Under the pieces are notes generated by a model that was given only the letters and a program-made list of their open reading frames with translations, ran no database searches and had not been told where the DNA came from. Below are positions 18,307 through 26,788 of a DNA stretch of 64,000 bases, one piece after another; positions within the stretch are counted from its first letter, which is position 1; the number at the start of each line of letters is the position of its first letter. The position numbers were made by a program, and so were the translations under genes. The DNA comes from Bacillus salipaludis (GTDB taxonomy: Bacteria > Bacillota > Bacilli > Bacillales_B > DSM-18226), in assembly GCF_004358205.1 (NCBI RefSeq), contig NZ_SMYO01000001.1:510613-574612 (forward strand), given 5' to 3'.

Positions 18307-18334
18307 AAGATAGGACTACTCCTATCTTATTTTT
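18307..18334 (+). terminator. Terminator after the XRE gene
   Basis: Stem AAGATAGGA / TCCTATCTT with a CTAC loop, followed by a T-run, 85 bases behind the XRE stop codon. Confidence 0.8.
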
Positions 18335-18363
18335 AATGAAAATTTTCGAAAGGATAATCACAT

Positions 18364-18726
18364 ATGAACAATATTACTTTAGCAAATATCATGGATCAAA
18401 TAGGTGAGACAAACCTCTTAGAATTAAAACGTAAACTTCAATTTTACAAATCTCAAGGTTACTTATTCTATCCTGGAACCATTTTTAACAAAGCTTGGGA
18501 CGAACCTATTGAACTTTATTATGTTGTAACAAAAGGAACGATTAATGATTGTAAGGCTTTTCCTGTACCAATTAGTTTTTATAATCGAAGAATTAAAAAA
18601 CGCGAGAAAAAATCTCTACTTCCTTATATTCGTAGCTATTATCAGAGTGACAATGTAGTTGAGGATGTTTTGCCTTTATTAGAGGTCTATTATGGAAAGC
18701 ATTATATTTGGTTTTACCTTCCATAA
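18364..18726 (+). CDS. Hypothetical protein upstream of recJ-like gene
   Basis: A 120-residue soluble protein that I do not recognise. It is rich in Tyr and Lys ('YFYNRRIKKREKKSLLPYIR'-like middle, acidic 'DNVVEDVLPLLEVYYGKHY' end). A GAAAGG site precedes ATG 18364, and only 18 bases separate it from the RecJ-like gene, so the two are probably co-transcribed. The position suggests a role linked to the nuclease or the mobile module, but nothing in the sequence proves it. Confidence 0.6.
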   Translation: MNNITLANIMDQIGETNLLELKRKLQFYKSQGYLFYPGTIFNKAWDEPIELYYVVTKGTINDCKAFPVPISFYNRRIKKREKKSLLPYIRSYYQSDNVVEDVLPLLEVYYGKHYIWFYLP

Positions 18727-18744
18727 CGAAAGGTTGCTGTAATC

Positions 18745-20406
18745 ATGCATTGGAAACCAATAGATATCCCTTATGAGAGCCATCCTAAAAGAGGATATTT
18801 TTATTACTGTTCACGTATGTTCGATTTAGATCCCCGTCTTATTCATTATCTATGGCTTAATGGATATAAAAAAGAAGAACAAATGATCAACTTCTTGGTA
18901 CCAAGTATAGATAAAATGTACTCCCCCTTTTTGTTAAACGATATGAATTTGGCTGTACAACGGATTATAAAAGCATTGTATCAAAAGGAACATATTTTTA
19001 TTTTCGGTGACTATGACACTGATGGCATCACAAGCACGACGCTTCTATATAAAATTCTTGTTCATTTAAATGGAAAAGTATCTTTTCGCCTTCCATTAAG
19101 GAAAGAAGGATATGGATTAACAGCAAACGCAGTTTTTGAATTACCAACTGATGTAAGTTTACTTATTACTGTGGACAATGGTTCAAGTGCTCATGAAGCA
19201 ATGAAAGTTGCAAAACAACGGGGAGTTGAAGTAATTGTAACCGATCATCACGAAGTTTTGGGACCACATCCATCCTGTTATGCTTTCATAAACCCAAGAT
19301 GGGTAGATAATACTTACCCTTTTCCTTCTTTATCAGGAGCAGGTGTAGCTTTAAAGGTTTCACAAGCTTTGTATGAACGAATTGGGCGAAGAACAGATGC
19401 AGTTATGAGTGAGGCAATTGAATTAGCTACTCTTGGAACGATTGCGGATTTAATGCCCATGGTGGATGAGAACAGAATTATTTGCTCGCTTGGATTAAGA
19501 AAGCTTGAGAATCATCCTATCCCTTTGATTAAGCATCTTAAAGATTTATTGCACATCTCAAAAGTCGATAGTTCAACAGTTGGATTTACATTCGGACCTA
19601 TTTTTAATGCTTGTGGAAGAATTTCGGATCCAAATATTGCCGTGAAATTGTTGTTAATGAAAAATTTAACAAAGGAAATGGTGAATAAAGTAATTTATCT
19701 AAATGAGAAAAGAAAAGAAATGACACAACTTTCCTTTAAAATCGCATTGGATACAATCGAGGAAAACCAATTACATAAGGATCAGGTCATTGTTGTCAAT
19801 GGTTCATTTCATCATGGAATTATTGGCATATTAGCTGGGAAGATTGCAGAAACATTTCGCAAACCTACCATTGTCATCTCAAAAGATGGAGTGGGCTCTG
19901 CAAGAAGTGTGAATGGAACTGATTTTTCCATCGTTTCTGCCATTAAAGAATGTGGTGATCACTTATTAAAATTTGGTGGGCATCAAGCCGCCGCTGGATT
20001 TTCCATTACTCCTGATTCAAATAAAATAGGTGAATTTCGGAAAGTTATACAAGAAATCGCGAAGAAACAAGAAATTAGAGATCCACTTATTACCTATTGC
20101 TTTGAATTATCTATTAATGACGTAACAGACACCTTCTTAAATGATTTGTATTCATTAGAACCATTTGGAATTAATTTTCCGAAACCAATTTTTTTTACAT
20201 CCTTAAATGATATTACGCATTATGAAACTTTTGGAAGAAAGCAGAATCACTTAAAACTATTCCATAGTAAAAAAGAAATAATTGGATTCGACATAGCTAA
20301 TAATTTCGCTCAATGGAAAAAGAGTAGTAAATTGGAAGTTCTATATACTTCCCATTGTATGAAAAGAAAAAATATTTTGCTGAAAAATTTAAGAATTAAA
20401 GAATAA
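18745..20406 (+). CDS. RecJ-like single-strand DNA exonuclease (DHH family), short form
   Basis: A 553-residue DHH/DHHA1 phosphoesterase, shorter than chromosomal Bacillus RecJ (about 780 residues) and lacking its extra C-terminal region. The motifs are 'IFGDYDTDGITSTTLLY' near residue 90, 'ITVDNGSS' near 142, 'VTDHHEVLG' near 165 and 'GAGVALKV' near 200. The DHHA1 part ends in 'KFGGHQAAAGFSI'. RecJ degrades single-stranded DNA 5' to 3'. Placed between an XRE regulator and a large serine recombinase, this copy is likely element-borne, for replication or repair of the element or for defence. The assignment to the family is firm; the biological role is inferred. Confidence 0.88.
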   Translation: MHWKPIDIPYESHPKRGYFYYCSRMFDLDPRLIHYLWLNGYKKEEQMINFLVPSIDKMYSPFLLNDMNLAVQRIIKALYQKEHIFIFGDYDTDGITSTTLLYKILVHLNGKVSFRLPLRKEGYGLTANAVFELPTDVSLLITVDNGSSAHEAMKVAKQRGVEVIVTDHHEVLGPHPSCYAFINPRWVDNTYPFPSLSGAGVALKVSQALYERIGRRTDAVMSEAIELATLGTIADLMPMVDENRIICSLGLRKLENHPIPLIKHLKDLLHISKVDSSTVGFTFGPIFNACGRISDPNIAVKLLLMKNLTKEMVNKVIYLNEKRKEMTQLSFKIALDTIEENQLHKDQVIVVNGSFHHGIIGILAGKIAETFRKPTIVISKDGVGSARSVNGTDFSIVSAIKECGDHLLKFGGHQAAAGFSITPDSNKIGEFRKVIQEIAKKQEIRDPLITYCFELSINDVTDTFLNDLYSLEPFGINFPKPIFFTSLNDITHYETFGRKQNHLKLFHSKKEIIGFDIANNFAQWKKSSKLEVLYTSHCMKRKNILLKNLRIKE

Positions 20407-20535
20407 ATTATTAACAAAGTTATAGTCCTTATAAAAAGGAAATCTTGCAAGTCCACATTTTTGATGAAGCTATTATTATCTTTATTTCGCTAATGGTTTA
20501 TGTATAGTGGTACTAGCTAAGGAAGGAGAAAGTGT

Positions 20536-22095
20536 ATGAGACTTCCAAGGAAAGTAAACTTCGCAGCCTTGTACCTAAGGAAAAGCCGTCAAGATTTAAA
20601 GCTAGAGAAATTAACCAATGAAGATACCCTACAAGCACAACGGATACTCATGCGAAACTTTTTAAAGGATGCTCCCTTTCCATACCATACATTTGAAGAA
20701 ATTGTTACTGGCTCCAGCCTTGAAAAAAGACATGAAATGAAAAGGATCATAGAGGGGATTAAACAAGAAAAATATGATGCCATTGTGGTAAAAGACATTT
20801 CCCGTTTAAGCCGTGGCAGCCAAAAGGATGCTGGTATTTTATATGAACTTTTGACCCAAAATGAGATTCTTATCATTACGCCTGACCGCGTTATCAATTG
20901 CACAGATGAAAATGACCTTCGAATGTTACGGATGGAACTCTTTTTATTCCATGAAGAATGGCAAATCATCCGTGGAAGGATGTTATCTGGAAGAAAGGCT
21001 GCAGCTGAAAGAGGTTTTTTTATAGGTGGGCCTATTCCCTATGGATTTCAATTGGATGCCAAAACTAAAACACTTATTCCAAAAGAAGGCGAAAAAGAGA
21101 TCGTTGAACAAATTTTCAAATGGTATACAGAAGATGGTTTTGGTTATCAGCGAATAGCTGATTTGCTAAATCAACAGCAAATTCCTTCTCCTGGAGGAAA
21201 ACAATGGCTGAAAACAACCGTCAAAAGACTTTTAACTAATGAAAAGTATGCAGGATTTTCGATCTTCGGCAAAACTAAATTAAAGGGAAATAAAGTAAAG
21301 CTGCAACCTAAAGAGCAGTGGACGGTTGCTGAAATGGATGACCATTTGATTGATGAGGAACTATTCAAAAGCGCTCAGGAACGGATCCAATCCATTAAAG
21401 TAAAACATGACCCCTATCTCTATAAAAGAATTCATCCTTTAAGCAAATTGGTAAAGTGTTCTGTCTGTGGAAAGAATATGACTAAAAAACATACGAAAAG
21501 TTATTATACCAATGTCAAGGGTGAAAAAAAATCCTACGCCCTTTATATGCTCTCCTGTTGCCAAGGAAATATTTCTTATGAACGTGTTCTGAAACGAATA
21601 ATCGATATTTTAGAAAACTTTGAAGAATTAGATGAAAAACTTCTTTTGGAAAAAATCCAGGAAAATGTTTCTGTTCCGAAACAGGAAGATCATTCATTAT
21701 TAGCAGTTGAAGAACTCCAAAAGCGATTAGAAAAACTAAAAAAACTTCGTCTTCGCCTTTATGATGACTATGCGGAGAGAGGCATTATCGACCAAGATAT
21801 ATACCAGAGCAAAAACAATCAATATGTCCAGCAAATGGAGGATATCCAAGTCAAGATAGTCGGGATACAAAAACAATCTGAGGCAAAAGATATCCCTTTT
21901 TCGATTAATGTTGCCGAATTCCAAAGTAAAATCGGAAGTGTGTTGGAAACGCTTGAATCATTAGAACCTCCATTCCAGAATGAACTCTTACATTTTATTT
22001 TCGATTGTGTGGAATTAACCATTACCCATAGAACAAAAGGTACAAGGTCGGATTTTGAATTGAACGTTGTATTAAACCTCCCCTTTTTCCAATAA
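20536..22095 (+). CDS. Large serine recombinase
   Basis: A 519-residue site-specific recombinase of the large serine (resolvase/invertase plus recombinase) type. The N-terminal catalytic domain starts 'ALYLRKSRQD' with the nucleophile Ser at about residue 17 and has 'VVKDISRLSRGSQKDAG' in the middle. The recombinase domain follows ('PIPYGFQLD', 'RIADLLNQQQIPSPGGKQW'), then a zinc ribbon ('LVKCSVCGKNM' and a later Cys-Cys) and a coiled-coil region. Start ATG 20536 with AAGGAGG. Such enzymes integrate and excise elements without needing host factors. A broken transporter gene begins immediately behind the stop, as expected at an attachment junction, and a second, deleted copy of this gene lies near 31.2-31.4 kb. 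Confidence 0.92.
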   Translation: MRLPRKVNFAALYLRKSRQDLKLEKLTNEDTLQAQRILMRNFLKDAPFPYHTFEEIVTGSSLEKRHEMKRIIEGIKQEKYDAIVVKDISRLSRGSQKDAGILYELLTQNEILIITPDRVINCTDENDLRMLRMELFLFHEEWQIIRGRMLSGRKAAAERGFFIGGPIPYGFQLDAKTKTLIPKEGEKEIVEQIFKWYTEDGFGYQRIADLLNQQQIPSPGGKQWLKTTVKRLLTNEKYAGFSIFGKTKLKGNKVKLQPKEQWTVAEMDDHLIDEELFKSAQERIQSIKVKHDPYLYKRIHPLSKLVKCSVCGKNMTKKHTKSYYTNVKGEKKSYALYMLSCCQGNISYERVLKRIIDILENFEELDEKLLLEKIQENVSVPKQEDHSLLAVEELQKRLEKLKKLRLRLYDDYAERGIIDQDIYQSKNNQYVQQMEDIQVKIVGIQKQSEAKDIPFSINVAEFQSKIGSVLETLESLEPPFQNELLHFIFDCVELTITHRTKGTRSDFELNVVLNLPFFQ

Positions 22096-22107
22096 AAATT
22101 TCCATAG

Positions 22108-22344
22108 TTAAAAGTTGCAAAAGCTCATCTGTTTGCAATCGCAATTGGCAAAGGTGCAGCAACGCTTACTGCTCTTGGGCAAATTGCGGCCATTTGGGTA
22201 GGGGGCGGAACCCTTGTCCCGTGGGCGCTAATCCCTGCTGCTGCCATTTGTAATGTTGACCCGTTTGAACTGGCAAGACGAAACCTTATCCCTGTGTTAG
22301 TAGGTTTAGTTGTCACAACAATAGTAGCAATGTTTTTAATTTAA
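22108..22344 (+). pseudogene. C-terminal fragment of a membrane transporter
   Basis: A frame of about 78 residues starts right after a TAG and has no start codon or ribosome site: 'AHLFAIAIGKGAATLTALGQ', 'GGGTLVPWALIPAAAICNVD', 'ELARRNLIPVLVGLVV' and a final hydrophobic run. It has the look of the last three membrane segments of a polytopic permease. The 5' part is not found anywhere in the window. It lies 13 bases behind the serine recombinase, so the original gene was probably interrupted by integration of the element, with the recombination junction between 22096 and 22110. Confidence 0.6.
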
Positions 22345-22352
22345 GAATGAAA

Positions 22353-22379
22353 GAGGCCCGGCTGAACCGGCCTCTTTTT
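22353..22379 (+). terminator. Terminator behind the transporter fragment
   Basis: GC-rich stem built from GAGGCC, CGG, loop CTGA, CCG, GCCTC, followed by TTTTT. An almost identical hairpin and flank recur at 31381-31410. Confidence 0.85.
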
Positions 22380-22498
22380 CAATTATGCTACATTTGTGAA
22401 TTAATTTCATATTTTCAATCCCTTTTCGCTCAAGCTTTTCAGAGCATAAAAATATTTGATAGATTTATTGCTACAAGTTACAATCGTTTGAGCAAAAA

Positions 22499-22522
22499 AC
22501 CTTGCCATTACATGGCAAGGTT
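22499..22522. terminator. Hairpin, probable terminator
   Basis: Stem AACCTTGCCAT / ATGGCAAGGTT with a 2-3 base loop. On the minus strand it stands behind a short frame ending 'SIRYGLRVVVVPYVVLVP' (stop near 22537), which may be the tail of a lost gene. Confidence 0.55.
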
Positions 22523-22728
22523 AAATTAATTTTATTATTATGGTACAAGAACTACATAGGGTACAACCACCACACGTAAGCCATAACGGATTGACAAACT
22601 CCCCCGTTTCTTTTTATCAACTTGTAAATTTAATAAAAGCACGACTGCATATGAAAGCTGAAAGATAGGATGACTTGACTCAAAATAAGGAGTTGACATG
22701 TTAGGTATAATAGTCTCTTCTCACCTAT
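22523..22728. other. Possible gene-end debris
   Basis: The minus strand carries 'KKRGSLSIRYGLRVVVVPYV' before a stop. No start or longer frame is seen. It is either a decayed gene end or chance. Confidence 0.25.
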
Positions 22729-22759
22729 AAAAAACAGCAATTCCCTAATAGAATTCGCC
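22729..22759 (-). terminator. Terminator of the crippled CDF gene
   Basis: On the minus strand an imperfect GGCGAATTC / GGGAATTGCTG stem is followed by TTTTTT. It is closely similar to the terminator of the intact CDF gene at 25695, which supports common origin of the two genes. Confidence 0.65.
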
Positions 22760-22784
22760 TTTTTGTCTAGTAATTAAATCGTTC

Positions 22785-22987
22785 TTAATGTTGGTGTTCA
22801 TGTTGATGTCCAGTAGTAGAGCAAACCGCAGATTCATCATGAGGGTGCTCCTCGTTTTCCATTTGGATTGTAGCGTGAGAATGATTAAGGTAAGGAAAAA
22901 AGCAAGTTTCATTTTTCCAATCGGTGCATGAGTATAGAATACATCTCCGTGGTCATGATCATGACCGTGATGATGACTATGTGAAAT
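22785..22987 (-). pseudogene. CDF zinc exporter gene with large internal deletion (czcD-like)
   Basis: The N-terminus 'SHSHHHGHDHDHGDVFYTHA' and 'IGKMKLAFFLTLIIL' match the His-rich start and first membrane segment of a CDF exporter. One frame over, 'ATIQMENEEHPHDESAVCST' and a His-rich end match its C-terminus. About 240 residues between are missing. The expected start codon is ATT instead of ATG, behind a good AAAGGAGAG. The gene lies directly downstream of the CzrA-type repressor, the usual czrA-czcD arrangement. The intact CDF gene at 25742 probably covers the lost function. Confidence 0.75.
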
Positions 22988-23012
22988 GTAAAACTCTCCT
23001 TTTAAAAAAACA

Positions 23013-23336
23013 CTAATCGTGACAAGCATGATCAATCGCTTGTTGTAAGAGGTTAATAATGTGCTGGTCGTCATTTGAATAGAAAACCGTTGTCCCTTCT
23101 CTTCTAAACTTTACAAGCCGTAAATTTTTCAAAAAACTCAATTGATGGGAAACAGTAGATTGGTGAAGTTCTAAAACCTCAGCAATTTCATTTACTGAAC
23201 ATTCCTTTTGAGACAGCAAATAAAGAATTTTAATTCTTGTGTTATCCGATAGTGCTTTGAACGTCTGAGAAACAATAAAAAGTGTTTCTTCATTTAAGCA
23301 GCTAATCTTCTTTTTCCCCTCTTCTTCCGGATTCAT
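23013..23336 (-). CDS. czrA: ArsR/SmtB-family zinc-sensing repressor (CzrA type)
   Basis: A 107-residue winged-helix repressor that leaves DNA when it binds zinc or cobalt. The HTH is '[20 protein letters not shown]'. The last helix carries the alpha-5 zinc site D-x-H...H-x2-H in '[20 protein letters not shown]', identical in layout to CzrA. The cysteine pair of the CadC/ArsR alpha-3 site is absent. A 26-base palindrome upstream at 23376 is the likely operator and recurs before the CDF exporter. The downstream operon partner is broken (see 22785). Start ATG 23336 has AAGGAAGGG. Confidence 0.9.
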   Translation of the reverse strand: MNPEEEGKKKISCLNEETLFIVSQTFKALSDNTRIKILYLLSQKECSVNEIAEVLELHQSTVSHQLSFLKNLRLVKFRREGTTVFYSNDDQHIINLLQQAIDHACHD

Positions 23337-23375
23337 TTACAACCCTTCCTTATTTTTAATGTAATATGCCAACCT

Positions 23376-23401
23376 CAATATATGTCCATATGTACATATT
23401 G
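23376..23401. promoter_or_regulatory. CzrA-type operator upstream of czrA
   Basis: Palindrome CAATATATGTCCA / TATGTACATATTG, 39-64 bases before the czrA start. It matches the site at 26789-26814 at all but a few central positions and has the ATATG...CATAT symmetry of SmtB-family operators. Confidence 0.7.
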
Positions 23402-23423
23402 TCAAATCCAAAAATGGTTGTAA

Positions 23424-23468
23424 AACGAAAACAGTCCAACTATATAAAAATTTGGACTGTTTTCGTTT
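23424..23468. terminator. Bidirectional terminator
   Basis: Perfect 16-base arms AACGAAAACAGTCCAA / TTGGACTGTTTTCGTT around an AT-rich loop. It lies just behind the YjzC-like gene on the minus strand. Confidence 0.85.
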
Positions 23469-23472
23469 CTAT

Positions 23473-23775
23473 CTATTGTTGTTCATGCGTCCATGTAACT
23501 GATTCCCCTGTGGAAGGACAACGTGGAAATTTTTCACCTTGTTTAAGGGCTACATGTTCTCCGTCTGCATCTATATAATGTCCTGATTCCATAACCGTTT
23601 CTCCAGTTCTATGAGTATGACTTGCATGAGTCCAGGTTGTAGAGCCTCCCGTGGATGGGCATTCTGGAAATGTATTCCCCTGATGAAGTTCTTTTTTTTC
23701 ACCAGTAGAACAAATGTAAGTTCCTGTTTCAGATACTGTCTCTCCCGTATGATGATGGTCTGTGAAGTGAGTCAA
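23473..23775 (-). CDS. YjzC-like protein with two tandem domains
   Basis: A 100-residue protein made of two copies of one unit of about 43 residues. Unit one has '[17 protein letters not shown]', '[13 protein letters not shown]' and 'TTWTHA'; unit two has '[17 protein letters not shown]', '[13 protein letters not shown]' and 'VTWTHE'. Each resembles the small Bacillus YjzC family (G-x-Y, L-x-x-G-x-F-P, W-T pattern). Each unit keeps one Cys and several His, which might bind metal. TTG 23775 with AAGGAGG is the start. It is flanked by czrA and a ZIP transporter, so a role in zinc handling is possible, but this is inference. Confidence 0.72.
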   Translation of the reverse strand: MTHFTDHHHTGETVSETGTYICSTGEKKELHQGNTFPECPSTGGSTTWTHASHTHRTGETVMESGHYIDADGEHVALKQGEKFPRCPSTGESVTWTHEQQ

Positions 23776-23870
23776 AAAAATTCCTCCTTGTAATTTTCCT
23801 ACCCTCCTAGTTTTTCACAGTACCATTCGTTTATTCTAATCACTACTCGCTTCCACTGGTTCAAGTATAA

Positions 23871-24608
23871 TTAGTGGTGAGAAGGAAGAAAACGCAAGAA
23901 AAAATGCATACCTACCATTCCTATGACAACAAATAGAACTACTTTCCCTTTGGGGAGATTTTTCGATTTTTTCCAAAGCAATTCATAGAACGCGACATAC
24001 CCAATTGTTCCGATGGATATCCCCATTATGACTGTATTCCACTTTATTGAATCCATTCTCATATTTAAACCCATAAAAATATTGATTCCGATCATAATGG
24101 AAAGAGCGATACAAAAAATGATGAATAATTTATTTTTATCTTTAGTAAAGGGAATTGATGCCATAATTATCATACCTTCTGGGATATTGTGGAGGATAAA
24201 AGCAAGCAATAAACCATAATTTATCGCTTGTCCTGCGTGTAAGCTCATGCCAAAAGTCATTCCCGTCGGTATACTATGGATGAGTAAAGCAAGGAATAAC
24301 AAATACATCGTATCTTCATGGAACTTATGAAGAAATCGATTTTTATGCAAGAGAACTTCCATTAAAATCATAATAAAAATACCTATTGAAATTCCTGTTA
24401 AAATACCTATTATATTAAAACGGCTAAATGCCTCTGGAAGTAATTCAAATGTAAATAATCCTAATAAGAATCCTCCACAAAGAATCTGTAAAGACATAGT
24501 ATTTCTTTTAAAGAAAAGGAACATGAATTGGATTGAACTTCCACCAAGATACAGCGCAGCAAAAATAAGCAATGCTACATATGAACTTACCTTTATTTCT
24601 TCAATCAT
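23871..24608 (-). CDS. ZIP-family metal transporter (ZupT-like)
   Basis: A 245-residue membrane protein with about eight hydrophobic segments. Two metal-pathway motifs are present: 'LIHSIPTGMTFG' (segment 4) and 'ILHNIPEGMIIM' (segment 5), the ZIP signature H-S/N-x-P-x-G. ZIP proteins bring divalent metals such as zinc, iron or manganese into the cytoplasm, and some act in the opposite direction with other gradients. An uptake system beside exporters suggests balanced zinc control. Start ATG 24608 with AGAGGGGG. It is probably transcribed alone; no CzrA-like palindrome was found directly before it. Confidence 0.88.
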   Translation of the reverse strand: MIEEIKVSSYVALLIFAALYLGGSSIQFMFLFFKRNTMSLQILCGGFLLGLFTFELLPEAFSRFNIIGILTGISIGIFIMILMEVLLHKNRFLHKFHEDTMYLLFLALLIHSIPTGMTFGMSLHAGQAINYGLLLAFILHNIPEGMIIMASIPFTKDKNKLFIIFCIALSIMIGINIFMGLNMRMDSIKWNTVIMGISIGTIGYVAFYELLWKKSKNLPKGKVVLFVVIGMVGMHFFLRFLPSHH

Positions 24609-24701
24609 TCAGTTCCCCCTCTTTAAAACCTTTACATTTCAACATATGCTAATAGCTGTATGCTTAGACGAGGGCATTGATTTCAAAGCTTGCTAAAATA
24701 A

Positions 24702-24729
24702 AAAAGATTCGGTGAAAACCGAATCTTTA
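24702..24729. terminator. Terminator between PrsW and ZIP genes
   Basis: Perfect stem AAAGATTCGGT / ACCGAATCTTT with a GAAA loop and A/T flanks. Confidence 0.8.
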
Positions 24730-24874
24730 AAGAAGGGGTTGGTTGAAAAGTTTGCAAATTGTCCTAGTTGCATGATTTATTTTACCCATTAATTATTAAT
24801 AACCTATGAACAAAGTTTTACAATATAATTAACCTTCCATAAAACTTAGTTTAAAATCAGCCCTTTTCTATGCT

Positions 24875-25537
24875 TTACTGCTTATTAAAATGGTTCATAC
24901 TAAGAAATTCTGCCCTTCGTACTTTTTTCATTCCTAACAACCATAAGAAAATCATAAATGGAATCATCGTCATTACCCATGAATCTTCATTTAATAATAA
25001 ATAATTAAATACTCCATGCAATACGGAAGGAACCATTAACGATATAAAGATCCAGAATAGTTTCTTTCCTTTTGTAAATTTTGCTTTACTCATGTAAAAC
25101 CCCATCATAACCCCAAATAATGCATGGCTAGGTACAGGTAACAAAGCTCGGTTAAGAGCGATTTCTACCCCATTTGTCATTAAATATACAATATTCTCAG
25201 CAGTTGCAAACCCCAAAGCGACGGATGTCCCATAAACAATCCCATCAAAAGGTTCATCAAATTCTGCGTTCCGATAGGCAATAAAATAAAGAACCAACCA
25301 TTTTAAAACTTCCTCAAGTATTCCAGAAGAAAACAAAACGGTATCAGTTTTGGCTGTGATAAGGTTTTCTGTTTCTATTACATATTCAAAAAATGAAATT
25401 GGAAAGATTAGTAAGGCACCGTATAAAAAGGTACGGATTACCAATGACAATGGCTCAGGTTCATACTTGTCCCTTAAATAAAAATAACTTAATAATGCTA
25501 AGCCTGGAGCAATCCCAGCTAGTATTATGGCTAACAT
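24875..25537 (-). CDS. PrsW-family intramembrane glutamic protease
   Basis: A 220-residue membrane protease with the length of Bacillus PrsW (about 218). Conserved parts are 'FYLRDKYEPEPLSLVIRTF' near the start, the catalytic 'GILEEVLKWLVLYFIAYR' (Glu-Glu pair), 'FDGIVYGTSVALGFATAENI' and the two histidine regions 'PVPSHALFGVMMGFY' and 'VLHGVFNYLL'. PrsW makes the first cut in the anti-sigma factor RsiW during envelope stress in B. subtilis. Here it is in a metal-resistance island, so it may be a second copy with another substrate. No sigma or anti-sigma gene is adjacent. Start ATG 25537 with GAAGGAG. Confidence 0.9.
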   Translation of the reverse strand: MLAIILAGIAPGLALLSYFYLRDKYEPEPLSLVIRTFLYGALLIFPISFFEYVIETENLITAKTDTVLFSSGILEEVLKWLVLYFIAYRNAEFDEPFDGIVYGTSVALGFATAENIVYLMTNGVEIALNRALLPVPSHALFGVMMGFYMSKAKFTKGKKLFWIFISLMVPSVLHGVFNYLLLNEDSWVMTMIPFMIFLWLLGMKKVRRAEFLSMNHFNKQ

Positions 25538-25694
25538 ATCTAACTCCTTCCATTACATATTATCAATATCTCATACTAATTATATATTAGTTTCTTTCTG
25601 ATTCTAAAACTTACATAATGAACTTTCCTGAAGCGGTATGTTTAATTAGTCCCAATTCACCCCTTAGGACCGCTATAAAACCTCCATTAGCTTG

Positions 25695-25731
25695 CAAAAA
25701 ACAGCAATATCCTAATGGAAATCGCTGCTCT
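25695..25731 (-). terminator. Terminator of the CDF exporter gene
   Basis: On the minus strand the stem CAGCGATTTCC / GGATATTGCTG with an ATTA loop is followed by TTTTTTG. It is a sister of the hairpin at 22729. Confidence 0.75.
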
Positions 25732-25741
25732 GCATAAGAAG

Positions 25742-26680
25742 TCATATCGTACCCTCAGGTTGTAAGGAACAGTTATAGGTGCCATTTTCAATTTGGATAG
25801 TCGCATGTTCAATGCCAAATTGGTCATGCAATTCCTTTGTTAATTTTTGAAGCAGTTCATCGTTATCATCAATTTCAGACCGAATTAAATGAACCGTTAA
25901 GGCAGCTTCTGTCGTGCTCATTCCCCAAACATGCAGGTCATGAACTTCTAAAATTGTAGGTAATCCACTTAGATATTCTTTAATCTTATGAATATCTATT
26001 CCTTCTGGTACCGCATCCAATGATAAGTTAATAGACTCTTTTAACAAACCCCATGTGCCAAAGAAAATGACGATGGAAATTACAAGGCTTACGAGAGGGT
26101 CAATCCATTGCCATCCCTTCCAAAGGATAACAACCCCTGCAACGACTACCCCAAGTGAAACTAAGGCATCAGCAGCCATATGCAAGAAAGCTCCACGGAT
26201 ATTTAGATCGTTTTTTCTTCCAGCCATAAAAAGTAATGCTGTTAAGCCATTAATCACGATTCCTACGATTGCTACGATAATCACTGTTTTTCCTGCAACT
26301 GGTGCTGGTGAAGAAAAACGTTGTATGGCTTCCCATGCAATAGCACCGATGGCTACCAGTAAGAAAACTGCATTGAATAAAGCGGCTAGTATGGAACTTC
26401 TTTTAAATCCATATGTCCGCTTTTTAGTAGGAGCTTTTTTCCCTAGCCAAACGGCGATCCAGGCAATTATTAACCCCAGGACATCACTTATGTTGTGCCC
26501 TGCATCAGCTAGTAATGCTAATGAATCCCCTATGATACCGTAGATAATTTCAACAATAATAAATATCGTGTTCAAGATAATTCCAAAACCAAATGCAAAT
26601 CCATAATTTGCAGGGGCATGCGAATGCCCGTGACCGTGGTGATGTCCATGATCGTGCCCATGACTGTGATGATGTCCCAT
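25742..26680 (-). CDS. czcD: CDF-family zinc/cadmium exporter
   Basis: A 312-residue cation diffusion facilitator that exports zinc, cadmium or cobalt in exchange for protons. The first 25 residues are very rich in His-Gly-Asp. Six membrane segments follow, with the metal-site residues in 'LLADAGHNISDVLGL' (segment 2) and 'FLHMAADALVSLGVV' (segment 5), then a cytoplasmic C-terminal domain ('LPTILEVHDLHVWGMST', 'LLQKLTKELHDQFGIEHATI'). It starts at ATG 26680 with GAGGAG. A palindrome almost identical to the one before czrA lies about 110 bases upstream, so zinc induction through CzrA is likely. It is complete, in contrast to the crippled relative at 22785. Confidence 0.93.
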   Translation of the reverse strand: MGHHHSHGHDHGHHHGHGHSHAPANYGFAFGFGIILNTIFIIVEIIYGIIGDSLALLADAGHNISDVLGLIIAWIAVWLGKKAPTKKRTYGFKRSSILAALFNAVFLLVAIGAIAWEAIQRFSSPAPVAGKTVIIVAIVGIVINGLTALLFMAGRKNDLNIRGAFLHMAADALVSLGVVVAGVVILWKGWQWIDPLVSLVISIVIFFGTWGLLKESINLSLDAVPEGIDIHKIKEYLSGLPTILEVHDLHVWGMSTTEAALTVHLIRSEIDDNDELLQKLTKELHDQFGIEHATIQIENGTYNCSLQPEGTI

Positions 26681-26788
26681 CTCTATCTCTCCTCATTTAA
26701 ATTTATTATGACAAGCATGTTCGTTCTATATTTTAAGTTGCTGTATCATTCAATACCCTTTCTGATTGTTTTATAAATATGATAAATT

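Noticed and set aside
22745..23074. 109-codon frame as an intact gene
   Set aside because: It merges three frames of debris: part of czrA, the crippled CDF N-terminus and out-of-frame C-terminus.
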